A stretch of DNA of 64,000 nt, taken from NCEH01 sp040049195. GTDB lineage: Bacteria; Pseudomonadota; Alphaproteobacteria; Rhizobiales; Xanthobacteraceae. Shown here in pieces: positions 43,220-51,689 of the stretch; positions within the stretch are counted from its first letter, which is position 1, and every line of letters begins with the position of its first letter. Both the position numbers and the translations under genes were made by a program. The DNA lies in assembly GCF_040049195.1 (NCBI RefSeq), contig NZ_JBDZDL010000007.1, one strand, 5' to 3'. The notes beneath the pieces were generated by a model, which saw nothing but the letters and a program-made list of their open reading frames with translations, had not been told where the DNA came from and did not search any database.

Positions 43220-44044
43220 TCAGCTTTCCTCCGGCTGGCCATAGGCCCGGCGGCTGACACGCGCGATCAAGCGGCGGGGCGCGAGCCGAACCGCGAAGGT
43301 CATCAAGCGGTTGGCGAAGCCCACCACCTCCACCCTCTTGCCCGCCAGCATGGCGCGGTAGCCGGCTTCCGCGACCGTGCGGGCATCGGCGACCGGTCCC
43401 CGGAACACCCGCGTCGCGCCCATGCCCGCACGGGCCGCAAAGCCGGTGTGCGTCGGCCCGGGGCAGAGCGCCGTCACCGCGATTTGGGTCTCCCTCAACT
43501 CCTCGCTCAGCGCCTCGGAAAACGAGAGAACATAAGCCTTGCTGGCCGCATAGACGGCGGCGAACGGCCCCGGCGCGAAGGCTGCCGTGGAGGCAAGCTG
43601 GACGATCCGCCCCTGCCCGCGCGCCAGCATGCCGGGCAGCACCGCATGGGTCAGCATGGTGAGGGCCGCGATATTGGTGGCGATCATGCCCGCCGTGGCG
43701 GACACGTCGGCGTCGACGAACGGCCCGTAAGAGCCGAATCCGGCGTTGTTCACCAGCACGTCCACCTCTATTCGCCCAATTTCGGCAGCGAGGAATTCCA
43801 CCGCCGCCGGATCCGACAGATCGGCGACGCGGACCTGCACCTCCGCCGCTCCGGCGGCGCGCAGATCGCGGGCGGCAACCTCCAGGCGGGCGGCATCGCG
43901 CGCGACCAGGATCAGGGCGAAGCCGTCCCGCGCCAGCAGGCGGGCGAACTCCAGCCCGATGCCGCCGCTGCCGCCGGTCACGAGCGCGAGGCGCGGCTCC
44001 CCGGCGGGCGGAGGATTTCGGGATGAAGGGAGATCGTGGGCCAT
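43220..44044 (-). CDS. SDR family oxidoreductase
   Basis: 274 residues from ATG 44044 (upstream in-frame starts to 44293 overlap the promoter of the divergent gene). The NAD(P) motif T23-G-G-S-G-G-I-G, NNAG near 105, the catalytic Y-A-A-S-K in AAVYAASKAYVLSFSE, and PGPTHTGF are present. Classical SDR; the substrate is unknown, fatty-acid-type reductases (DltE-like) are closest. Diverges from the polysaccharide deacetylase gene, 151 bases apart. Confidence 0.88.
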   Translation of the reverse strand: MAHDLPSSRNPPPAGEPRLALVTGGSGGIGLEFARLLARDGFALILVARDAARLEVAARDLRAAGAAEVQVRVADLSDPAAVEFLAAEIGRIEVDVLVNNAGFGSYGPFVDADVSATAGMIATNIAALTMLTHAVLPGMLARGQGRIVQLASTAAFAPGPFAAVYAASKAYVLSFSEALSEELRETQIAVTALCPGPTHTGFAARAGMGATRVFRGPVADARTVAEAGYRAMLAGKRVEVVGFANRLMTFAVRLAPRRLIARVSRRAYGQPEES

Positions 44045-44195
44045 GTGGATGTCCTGTCGCGCCGGCGCGGTGCGATCTTCGGCGCGCGCAGACCCTTCCG
44101 CAAGGCGCACAAGGGCTGGTCGGGGGCGAACTGCGCGGGCTGCAAGGCCACGGCCGCAGCTTTGCGCGGGTAAGCCTTGCGAGGCCACGCGGACC

Positions 44196-45200
44196 ATGCC
44201 ACTCCCACCCATCATGCCCCTGCCCTTTTCCCTTCCGTTCCGCCCCGCCGCCCTGCGGCACGCCGCTATCCTTCTGGCGCTCGCGTTCGCCATGCCGGCC
44301 CATGCGGCGCCGGCCTGCTACGCGCCCAACGCCCTGCAGGCACGGCCGGGCGAGGAGATCGTGCGCCGCGCCACGGGCGCCCCGGCCCCCTTGCCGGATA
44401 TCCGCCTGCCCCCGGCACAGGCCGTGCCGGCGGCGCTTTCCGGCTCGATCCGCCGGGTGGACCTGCCGGCGGGAGTGAAGCTGGTGGCCCTCACCTTCGA
44501 TCTGTGCGAGGCCTCCGGCGAGGTCTCGGGCTATGACGGCGCGCTGGTGGATTACCTGCGTGCGGAGAAGGTGCCCGCCACCTTCTTCGGCGGCGGCAAA
44601 TGGATTCTCAGCCATCCCGACCGCGCCGCCCAGATTCTCGCCGATCCGATCTTCGAGATGGGCAACCACACCTGGTCCCACGCCAATCTCGCGGTGAAGA
44701 CCGGGGAAGCCATGGCGCGGCAGGTGGACGACGCAGACACCGCGTTCGTGCTCGCCCGCGCCAATGCCGCGCAGGCTGGCTGCATGCTGGAGAAAGTGCC
44801 CGCGCGCCCGGCGCTCTTCCGCTTCCCCTACGGCTCCTGCAGCGTCGAATCCATGAGCCACGTCAACGAGACCGGCCATCTGGCGATCCAGTGGGACGTG
44901 GATTCCGCAGACCCCGCCTTTCTCGGCGCGAGCCTGATGGCGCAGAACATGCTGCGCGCGATCCGCCCCGGCTCCATCGTGCTGATGCACGCCAACGGGC
45001 GCGGCAAGCACACGGCGGAGGCTCTCAAGCTGTTGATCCCGGCCCTGCGGGCGAAAGGCTATGGATTTGTGACCGTGTCCGATCTCATCGCCGCCGGAAA
45101 GCCCGTGATCGCCGCCACCTGCTATTCCGAGCGCCCGGGCGATACCCGTGTCTATGACGAGGCCGCGCGGACCGGCCGCCACATCCTCTCGCGCCCCTGA
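44196..45200 (+). CDS. Polysaccharide deacetylase family protein
   Basis: 334 residues from ATG 44196; a second ATG at 44214 gives 328. Signal peptide (LRHAAILLALAFAMPAHAA). NodB-like domain: VALTFDLCEASGEVSGYDGALVDYLRAEKVPATFF near residue 100-130, with H-T-W-S-H as the metal-binding H-x4-H at ~165, and RFPYGSC near 210. The first motif is normally T-F-D-D; here D-L-C replaces the second Asp, so the metal site may differ. Periplasmic; polysaccharide or peptidoglycan target unknown. Confidence 0.85.
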   Translation: MPLPPIMPLPFSLPFRPAALRHAAILLALAFAMPAHAAPACYAPNALQARPGEEIVRRATGAPAPLPDIRLPPAQAVPAALSGSIRRVDLPAGVKLVALTFDLCEASGEVSGYDGALVDYLRAEKVPATFFGGGKWILSHPDRAAQILADPIFEMGNHTWSHANLAVKTGEAMARQVDDADTAFVLARANAAQAGCMLEKVPARPALFRFPYGSCSVESMSHVNETGHLAIQWDVDSADPAFLGASLMAQNMLRAIRPGSIVLMHANGRGKHTAEALKLLIPALRAKGYGFVTVSDLIAAGKPVIAATCYSERPGDTRVYDEAARTGRHILSRP

Positions 45201-45246
45201 GGCCGCTTTCCCATCCAGATCTGCGAACCAAAAGAAAGACCTTCCG

Positions 45247-46506
45247 ATGCTCTTGGCCCGCGACCTTGCCGACGATGTGCGATCCGGCCGCCTCACACCC
45301 CTCGACCTCGTGAACCTGTGCGCCCAGGCCATCGAAGAGCATGAGCAAGATGTGCATGCGTTCGCGGCGCTTGATCTCGATGCGGCCCGCGCCACCGCGC
45401 AGGCTCCCGGCCGTGCCGAGACCCCGCTGGCCGGCATGCCGTTCGCGGTGAAGGACATTCTCGACACCCGCGAATTGCCGACCGAATACAATTCTCCGAT
45501 TTATGCGGGCCACCGCCCCGCGGCGGACGCGCCGGTGGTGAGCCAGGGGCGGCGCGGCGGCGGCGTGCTGATCGGCAAGACCGTGACGACGGAATTCGCC
45601 TTCCTGGAACCGAGCATCACGCGCAATCCGCGCCGGCTCAGCCATACGCCCGGCGGGTCTTCCGCCGGCTCGGCGGCGGCCGTGGCGGCCGGCATGGTGC
45701 CCTTTTCCATCGGCACCCAGACCGGCGGCTCGGTCATCCGGCCGGCCTCCTATTGCGGCGTCACCGGCTACAAGCCCACCTTTCGCATCCTGCCCACCGT
45801 GGGCATGAAGACCTTCTCCTGGCATCTCGACACGATCGGGCTGTTCGGCGCGCGCGTGCAGGATGTGGCCTTCGCCGCCGCCGGCTTGACCGGGCGCGAT
45901 CTCGACATCGGCACCGAGGTGGCGGCGCCCCCCCGCATCGCGGTCATCCGCACGGTTCGCGCCGACCAGGCTTCGGCCGATGCCCATGCGGCACTGGACG
46001 AGGCCGCGCGTGCCGCTGCGGCCGCCGGCGCAAGCGTGAGTGAAATCGAGCTTCCGGCCGAACTGGAAGCCGCCGACGCGATTCATTCCACGATCCAGGA
46101 TTTCGAGGGCGCGATCGCGTTCGCCGACGAATATGACCGCCTGCGCCACCAGTTCTCCCCGCTGCTGGCACGCTATCTGGACCAGGCGGCCAAGGTGCAG
46201 CCGGACGATTACGATTCCGCCCGCCGCACCGCCAAGCGCGCCCGCCAGCGGCTCGGCGATTTCTTCGCGGATTATGACGCCATCCTCACCTTCTCCGCGC
46301 CCGGCACGGCGCCTGAAGGATATGGCACCACCGGCTCCGCCATCTTCAACCGGCTGTGGACCCTGATGGGCACGCCGACGGTGAACGTGACCGGCCTTTC
46401 GGGGGCGAACGGCCTGCCCATGGGGGTGCAGATCGTGGGGCGTTTTGGCCGGGATCGGACCGCTTTGACCGTCGCAGCCTTCCTGGAGCGCGCCCTCCAA
46501 AGCTGA
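45247..46506 (+). CDS. Amidase (amidase-signature family)
   Basis: 419 residues. The Ser-cisSer-Lys triad is seen: Lys in FAVKDILDT (~67), the signature GGSSAGSAAAVAAG near 139-152 with both serines, and GTQTGGSVIRPASYCGVTGYKPT just after. Cytoplasmic hydrolase of C-N bonds in amides; substrate unknown. ATG 45247 is 47 bases after the deacetylase stop, on the same strand, so they may be co-transcribed. Confidence 0.9.
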   Translation: MLLARDLADDVRSGRLTPLDLVNLCAQAIEEHEQDVHAFAALDLDAARATAQAPGRAETPLAGMPFAVKDILDTRELPTEYNSPIYAGHRPAADAPVVSQGRRGGGVLIGKTVTTEFAFLEPSITRNPRRLSHTPGGSSAGSAAAVAAGMVPFSIGTQTGGSVIRPASYCGVTGYKPTFRILPTVGMKTFSWHLDTIGLFGARVQDVAFAAAGLTGRDLDIGTEVAAPPRIAVIRTVRADQASADAHAALDEAARAAAAAGASVSEIELPAELEAADAIHSTIQDFEGAIAFADEYDRLRHQFSPLLARYLDQAAKVQPDDYDSARRTAKRARQRLGDFFADYDAILTFSAPGTAPEGYGTTGSAIFNRLWTLMGTPTVNVTGLSGANGLPMGVQIVGRFGRDRTALTVAAFLERALQS

Positions 46507-46693
46507 AATACAATATATCAACATGGCGCATGTGCAGTGCGAAAGGCGCCATGTGGATGTTATCCTTCAGTTCGTGAAACGGAGGCGCTGCGGCGCAGGA
46601 TAAAGCGCCGCGCTGCGGCAACGTTATTTGCTTTTCCAATCTTTTGTCTTTGTTAAGCTTCGCGCGGAGATCGATCAAAAAGGGACTTGGGAA

Positions 46694-46777
46694 GTGGACC
46701 TGGGCTCGATACTCGACATGCTGAAAGTGAGCACCGCTTTCGCCGTTATTGGCGCGGTGCTCCTGGGCATGATTTGA
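46694..46777 (+). CDS. Possible 27-residue hydrophobic peptide
   Basis: GTG at 46694 after GGGACTTGGGAA, TGA at 46775-46777. Reads about M-D-L-G-S-I-L-D-M-L-K-V-S-T-A-F-A-V-I-G then a hydrophobic end; one membrane segment is expected. An internal ATG at 46718 would give 19 residues. No family recognised. It may be a true small membrane protein or chance. Confidence 0.35.
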   Translation: MDLGSILDMLKVSTAFAVIGAVLLGMI

Positions 46778-46842
46778 GTTTGGCCACACGCCCAAGCCGC
46801 CTTCGTAAAAGATCAAAAATCGCGAAGGGCAGGTCGATCGGC

Positions 46843-46873
46843 GCGGCGCTGGAGAAAAATTCTCCGGCGCCGC
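46843..46873. other. 12-bp stem, possible part of a small RNA
   Basis: GCGGCGCTGGAG (46843-46854) and CTCCGGCGCCGC (46862-46873), one G-U pair, loop AAAAATT. No T-run follows on either strand, so it is not a standard terminator. Confidence 0.4.
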
Positions 46874-47171
46874 GTGCCTCAATGCCCGCTCACCCGGCTG
46901 GGCGCAAAATCAGCGCGGCCCACAGCAAAATCGCCGACCCATTCCCTCCTGTCGCATGACGGGCCGCAGAGATTTGCCGGGGCCTGCACAGCTTTTCCAC
47001 ATGGCCCGCAGGGCGGACAGCGCGCGATGGGGCCTTTTCCTATGCCTTTGGCATCAAATGTATTTTTGTCCCAACAATTAGGTTTTCGGACCACAACGTG
47101 ACGCCCGTGACGGATTTGTGAAGCGCCGCCTTGGAGGATTTGCAAGGCCGCACCGGCACCCGATCACCCCA

Positions 47172-47189
47172 GTGTCATAAGACTGTTGC
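47172..47189 (+). promoter_or_regulatory. PHO-box-like site before phnC
   Basis: GTGTCAT-AAGA-CTGTTGC compares with the PhoB consensus CTGTCAT-N4-CTGTCAT: 10 of 14 half-site bases agree, with the right four-base spacer. It lies 46 bases before the phnC ATG. Phosphate starvation control by PhoB would fit phosphonate uptake. Confidence 0.6.
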
Positions 47190-47234
47190 GGCGCCCACTT
47201 AAGAAAATGCCCGGTAAGCACCGGAGCAAACCAG

Positions 47235-48050
47235 ATGATGGTGATCGAAGGGCTGACCTGCCGATTTGGCGATAAGGTCGCCGTGTCGGACGTCAACCTA
47301 GAGATCGGTCAGGGCGCCTTCATCGGCGTCATCGGCCGTTCGGGCGCCGGCAAGTCCACCTTGCTGCGCATGATCAATCGCCTGCAGCCGTCGAGCGGCG
47401 GCGCAATTCGCTATGACGGCGTCGACGTCACGGCACTGAAGGGGCGGGAGCTGCGCCTGTGGCGCGCGCAGGCCGCCATGATCTTCCAGCAGTTCAATCT
47501 GGTGGGCCGCCTCGACGTGCTCACCAATGTGCTGATGGGGCGCCTGTCCACCATGCCGCGCTGGCGCGCGCTCTCGAAGGTGTGGAGCGAGCAGGACAAG
47601 GCGATCGCGCTGACCGCCCTCGATCAATTCGACATCGCCCAGCTCGCCGCCCAGCGTGCCGACAGCCTGTCCGGCGGCCAGCAGCAGCGCGTCGCCATCG
47701 CCCGCGCCCTGGTGCAGGAGCCGGGCGTGATCCTCGCCGACGAGCCCATCGCCTCGCTCGACCCGCGCAACACCAAGGTGGTGATGGACGCGCTGCTGCG
47801 GATCAACAAGCACTTCGGCATCACCGTGCTGTGCAACCTGCATTCGCTCGACCTCGCCCGCACCTATTGCGACCGCCTCGTCGGCATGGCGAACGGGCGC
47901 GTGGTGTTCGACGGGGCGCCGCAAGCCCTCACCGAAGGGGTGGCCCGCGAGCTTTACGGGCTCGAGGCCGGGGAGGTCATGGATCTGGAAGGCGCCGCCG
48001 CCGAGCCGCAGTTCGAGCCCGCCCTGGCGCCGGGAGCCGCCACCGTGTGA
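47235..48050 (+). CDS. phnC: Phosphonate ABC transporter ATP-binding protein PhnC
   Basis: 271 residues, start at the first of two ATGs. Walker A G34-R-S-G-A-G-K-S-T, Q-loop MIFQQFNLVGRLDVLTNVL typical of PhnC, signature LSGGQQQRVAIARAL near 145-160, Walker B VILADEPIASLDP. It drives the import of phosphonates through PhnE1E2. First gene of the uptake operon. The C-terminus ends with an Ala/Glu/Pro-rich tail of ~25 residues. Confidence 0.95.
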   Translation: MMVIEGLTCRFGDKVAVSDVNLEIGQGAFIGVIGRSGAGKSTLLRMINRLQPSSGGAIRYDGVDVTALKGRELRLWRAQAAMIFQQFNLVGRLDVLTNVLMGRLSTMPRWRALSKVWSEQDKAIALTALDQFDIAQLAAQRADSLSGGQQQRVAIARALVQEPGVILADEPIASLDPRNTKVVMDALLRINKHFGITVLCNLHSLDLARTYCDRLVGMANGRVVFDGAPQALTEGVARELYGLEAGEVMDLEGAAAEPQFEPALAPGAATV

Positions 48051-48240
48051 GCCCGCCCACGGCCGCGGCAGTCGCGGCCGACCTCCAGCCACGGGCGCGC
48101 GAGCGACGCGCGCGCGATCTCGACAGCGCAGGCGAATGCCTCTTCGCGCAGCCTAAAGCCGCGCGCGGTTTTCCAAAAGTACGCGTGACTTCAAGCGTTT
48201 CCATACCCTGCATCCTACCCGCATCCTCAAGGAGCGAGAC

Positions 48241-49161
48241 ATGCTGACCCGTCGTACCCTCATGACCGTGGCGACCGCCGCGGTTCTGTCCGCCGGCTTC
48301 GCCGGCGCCGGCGCCGCCCAGGATTGGAAGGCCAAGTATCCCGAGCTGGTGTTCGCAGTGATCCCGGCCGAGAACGCCTCGGGCGTGACCGACCGCTATC
48401 AGCCGCTGATGGACTATCTCTCCAAGGAGCTCGGCGTGAAGGTGACCCTGCGGGTCGCCAACGATTATGCAGCCGTGATTGAAGGCCAGCGCGCCGGCAA
48501 CGTGCAGATCGCCTCCTACGGCCCGGCCTCCTTCGCCCGCGCTTTGCTCACCGGCGTGAAGACCGAAGCCTTCGCGATCGAAGTGAACCAGGACGGCACC
48601 AAGGGCTATCATTCGGTGCTCTATGTGAAGGCCGACAGCCCCTATAAGTCGATCGAGGATCTGAAGGGCAAGAATCTTTGCCTGGTGGACCCGAACTCCA
48701 CCTCGGGCAACAACGTGCCCCGCTTCGCCCTGAACAAGATGGGCATCACCCCGGACACCTATTTCGGCAAGGTGGTGTATGCCGGCTCGCATGAAAACGC
48801 CGTGATCGCCGTGCAGCAGGGCACCTGCGACGCCGCTTTCAACTGGTGGAACGACGAGAACGAATCCAACCTCATGCGCATGGATCGCAAGGGGATGGCG
48901 AAATATTCCGACTTCCGCATCATCTACACGTCCGACCTGATCGTGAATTCGCCCTATGCCTATCTGTCGGACCTGCCGGCGGACCTGAAGGCGAAGATCC
49001 GCGACGCCTTCTTCTCGATCCAGAAGAACGACAAGGCCGCTTTCGACAAGATCTATGAAGGCAAGGCCCAGCCCTGGCAGCCGGTGGACAATGCGGCCTA
49101 CCAGCCGGTCATCGAGCTCATCAAGTTCGTCGACGAACTGCGCAAGAAGAAGGCGTCCTGA
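48241..49161 (+). CDS. phnD: Phosphonate ABC transporter substrate-binding protein PhnD
   Basis: 306 residues with a signal (TLMTVATAAVLSAGFAGAGAAQ). Then AKYPELVFAVIPAENASGVTDRYQPLMDYLSKELG, the start of PhnD-type proteins, SYGPASFARALLTG, and VDPNSTSGNNVPRFALNKMG (ligand loop) near 140-160. Periplasmic binder of 2-aminoethylphosphonate or similar. ATG after AAGGAG. It is 190 bases from phnC, and a strong terminator follows. Confidence 0.95.
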   Translation: MLTRRTLMTVATAAVLSAGFAGAGAAQDWKAKYPELVFAVIPAENASGVTDRYQPLMDYLSKELGVKVTLRVANDYAAVIEGQRAGNVQIASYGPASFARALLTGVKTEAFAIEVNQDGTKGYHSVLYVKADSPYKSIEDLKGKNLCLVDPNSTSGNNVPRFALNKMGITPDTYFGKVVYAGSHENAVIAVQQGTCDAAFNWWNDENESNLMRMDRKGMAKYSDFRIIYTSDLIVNSPYAYLSDLPADLKAKIRDAFFSIQKNDKAAFDKIYEGKAQPWQPVDNAAYQPVIELIKFVDELRKKKAS

Positions 49162-49170
49162 CGCCGAAGG

Positions 49171-49200
49171 AGCGGCCCGGTCTCACCGGGCCGCTTTTTT
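49171..49200 (+). terminator. Rho-independent terminator between phnD and phnE1
   Basis: 11-bp perfect arms (49171-49181 and 49185-49195) with a three-base loop and T5 right after. It sits inside a probable operon and would keep phnE levels below phnD. Confidence 0.92.
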
Positions 49201-49231
49201 CAAGTGCCCGACGGACCAGAGCAAGGCCACG

Positions 49232-50128
49232 ATGCCCTTTCCCCTGCCCCACGCATTCGCGACTCTTCCGGCCGAGCAGCTCGCGCCGCTGGCCCGCCGG
49301 TATGCGGCGGCGATGGCCGCGCGGCGACGCCATGTCTATATCGGCCTTTCGGTGCTCGTGGCGTGCATCGCCCTTTCCTCCTGGATGGGCGAGGTGAAGC
49401 CGGCTGTCTTCCTGGCGAACGCAAACCGCCTCGGCAACTATTTTTACAACATTACGCCCACCCTCACCCTTGCAAACCTTTCCACTGATCTTAGCGAATG
49501 GTTCTGGAACCTGGACCATTGGTTGAAGCTGCTTTGGGATACGGTCCTCATCGCCTATCTCGGCACCGTGTTCGGCGGCATCGGAGCCTTCTGCCTGTGC
49601 TTCCTCGCCAGCGCGAACCTGGTGCGCTCGCCCTGGATCCGGCTCGGCACCCGCCGCTTCCTGGAATTCTGCCGCACCGTGCCGGAGATCGTGTTCGCCC
49701 TGCTGTTCGTGGTGGCGTTCGGCCTCGGCCCCATGCCCGGCGTTCTCGCGCTGTCGCTCCACACCATGGGCGCGCTCGGCAAATTGTTCGCCGAGGTGGT
49801 TGAAAACATCGATATGAAGCCGGTGGACGGGGCCACCGCCTCCGGCGCCGACTGGGTGCAGACCGTGCGTTTCGCCGTGCTGCCGCAGGTGCTCTCCAAT
49901 TTCGCGTCCTACGGCCTGCTGCGCTTTGAAGAAAATGTGCGCGAAGCCGCCATCATGGGCTTCGTCGGCGCCGGCGGCATCGGGCAGGACCTCGTGGAGG
50001 CGATCCGCAAATTCTATTATTCCGACGTCTCGGCCATCCTGCTGCTGATCATCGGCACCGTCGTCATCATCGACCTCGTCACCGAGCAAATCCGCCATGC
50101 GCTGCTGGGCACGGAGCGCCGGGCATGA
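49232..50128 (+). CDS. phnE1: Phosphonate ABC transporter permease PhnE1
   Basis: 298 residues from ATG 49232. Six hydrophobic segments. Motifs: the cytoplasmic EAA loop VDGATASGADWVQTVRFAVLPQVLSNFASYGLLRFEENVREA and GFVGAGGIGQDL near 240-252. Longer than usual at the N-terminus (a 30-residue LPAEQLAPLARRYAAAMAARR stretch). The stop overlaps phnE2 by four bases. Confidence 0.94.
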   Translation: MPFPLPHAFATLPAEQLAPLARRYAAAMAARRRHVYIGLSVLVACIALSSWMGEVKPAVFLANANRLGNYFYNITPTLTLANLSTDLSEWFWNLDHWLKLLWDTVLIAYLGTVFGGIGAFCLCFLASANLVRSPWIRLGTRRFLEFCRTVPEIVFALLFVVAFGLGPMPGVLALSLHTMGALGKLFAEVVENIDMKPVDGATASGADWVQTVRFAVLPQVLSNFASYGLLRFEENVREAAIMGFVGAGGIGQDLVEAIRKFYYSDVSAILLLIIGTVVIIDLVTEQIRHALLGTERRA

Positions 50129-50985
50129 GCCGCGCGCGCCTCGCCCCCTCGGCCGCCGACCGCGCGCGCCTCGCCAAGGCGTTTCCCCAGGTGTTTGCGC
50201 CCTCGCTGCTCCAGCGTGCGCTGACCCTCGGCACCATCGCCATTCTGGTGCTACTGGCGCTTTACGCCATGTGGCGCCTGGAATTCAGCTTCGCCCGCAT
50301 CGGCAGCGGCATTCGCCAGCTCTGGGTGTTCGTCACGCTGATGGTGCCGCCCGATCCGGGCACGCAGTTGAACCTCTACATCCACGCGCTGGGCGAGACG
50401 CTCTCCATCGCCTTCCTCGGCACCTTCTGCGGCGCGCTTCTCGCCCTGCCCATGGGCTTCATCGCCGCGCGCAACGTGGTGCCGAACCTCGTCATACACA
50501 TGGCCATGCGGCGCTTCATGGACGTGCTGCGCGGCGTGGACCGGCTGATCTGGGCGCTGATCTTCGTTACGGTGGTCGGGCTCGGCCCGTTCGCCGGCAT
50601 ATTGGCCATCGCCACCGCGAGCGCCGGCATTTTCGCGAAGCTGTTCTCCGAGGCCATCGAGGCCACGGACCGCAAGGCGGTGGAAGGAATCCTCTCCACC
50701 GGCGGCTCGGCCGTCGACGCGGTGCGCTTCGGGCTGCTGCCGCAGGTGATGCCGGTGCTCACCAGCCAGGTGCTGTATATTTTCGAAAGCAACTCGCGCC
50801 AATCCACCATCGTGGGCATCGTCGGCGCGGGCGGGCTCGGCCTTCACCTCGTGGAGCAGATCCGCGTGCTGGAATGGCAGAAGGTGAGCTTCCTCATCCT
50901 CATGATGCTGGTGATGGTGGCGGTGATCGACTTCATCTCCTCGCGCCTGCGCTTCGCCATCATCGGCCGCAAAGAGGTGGTCTGA
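50125..50985 (+). CDS. phnE2: Phosphonate ABC transporter permease PhnE2
   Basis: 286 residues, six segments. PhnE-type motifs are seen: FLGTFCGALLALPMGFIAARNVVPN, RGVDRLIWALIFVTVVGLGPFAGILA, and the EAA loop KAVEGILSTGGSAVDAVRFGLLPQ with GIVGAGGLGLHL. Forms the channel with PhnE1. ATGA overlap with phnE1 gives coupled translation. Confidence 0.94.
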   Translation: MSRARLAPSAADRARLAKAFPQVFAPSLLQRALTLGTIAILVLLALYAMWRLEFSFARIGSGIRQLWVFVTLMVPPDPGTQLNLYIHALGETLSIAFLGTFCGALLALPMGFIAARNVVPNLVIHMAMRRFMDVLRGVDRLIWALIFVTVVGLGPFAGILAIATASAGIFAKLFSEAIEATDRKAVEGILSTGGSAVDAVRFGLLPQVMPVLTSQVLYIFESNSRQSTIVGIVGAGGLGLHLVEQIRVLEWQKVSFLILMMLVMVAVIDFISSRLRFAIIGRKEVV

Positions 50986-51191
50986 GGACGCGGCCTCAGC
51001 GACGTGGCGACGCGGCCAAAATCTTTCGCCTCACCGTCTATTGGGTACCCTGGACAGCTTCCAACGTGGCAGCTACGCAAGCGGCCGGCCGGGCGATCAA
51101 AAGGGGGGCTACCCTTCGGGCGTGCAGGCCGCCATCCGGCCCCTCATGCTGGCTCGGATGGATTGCAACAGACAATCCAGAAGGGGTTCTC

Positions 51192-51548
51192 ATGTTCAGA
51201 ATGTCTGTGGGAGCTGCCGTGACGCTCCTGCTGCTCACCGCGACCGTGCAGGCTGCCGACGCACCGCCGGCTTTCAATCAGTGCAAGGCCTGCCATAAGG
51301 TCGAAGCGGGAAAGAACGCCGTAGGGCCGTCCCTCTTCGGAATCTTTGGCGCCAAGGCCGGCAGTGTCGCCGGCTACCAATATAGCACGCCGATGAAGAA
51401 TTCCGGGCTTACGTGGGACGATGCCACCCTCAGTAAATATCTGACCAGTCCCAAGGATCTGGTGCCCGGATCCAAGATGGCATTCGCCGGCATCAAGAAT
51501 CCCGACGACTTAAAGGCCGTCGTCGCCTATTTGAAAACCCTGAGGTGA
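51192..51548 (+). CDS. Class I c-type cytochrome
   Basis: 118 residues from ATG 51192, after AAGGGG. Signal (MSVGAAVTLLLLTATVQAAD), heme motif CKACH at ~32-36 (Cys-x2-Cys-His), and the axial Met in SKMAFAGI near 98. A short cytochrome c2/c550-type electron carrier of the periplasm. It lies after phnE2 with a 206-base gap and before the convergent flavoprotein gene; no obvious electron partner is near. A possible terminator stem is at 51583-51609. Confidence 0.92.
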   Translation: MFRMSVGAAVTLLLLTATVQAADAPPAFNQCKACHKVEAGKNAVGPSLFGIFGAKAGSVAGYQYSTPMKNSGLTWDDATLSKYLTSPKDLVPGSKMAFAGIKNPDDLKAVVAYLKTLR

Positions 51549-51582
51549 TCGCCGGCGACGGCGTGAACGCCCGATGAGGCGC

Positions 51583-51609
51583 GGAGCCGGCGGTCCTTCG
51601 GCCGGCTCC
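51583..51609. terminator. Possible terminator stem between the cytochrome and flavoprotein genes
   Basis: 9-bp perfect arms GGAGCCGGC (51583-51591) and GCCGGCTCC (51601-51609); only CTTC follows, so the T-run is poor. Confidence 0.45.
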
Positions 51610-51689
51610 CTTCACCGGATGGCCTGGGAGCGGAGCGCGCCCGAGCCGCTCGCTCTGTCGGCTTGACGACCATCTGGACCCGCCGCCGC

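Larger units (their letters stand above)
46507..47234. other. 728-base gene-poor region before phnC
   Basis: Holds a 27-codon candidate frame (46694-46777), a 9-bp stem (46521-46529 with 46546-46554), a 12-bp stem (46843-46854 with 46862-46873), and the PHO-like box at 47172-47189. Other parts show nothing. The AT-rich part 46620-46690 resembles a promoter. A small RNA is possible. Confidence 0.5.
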
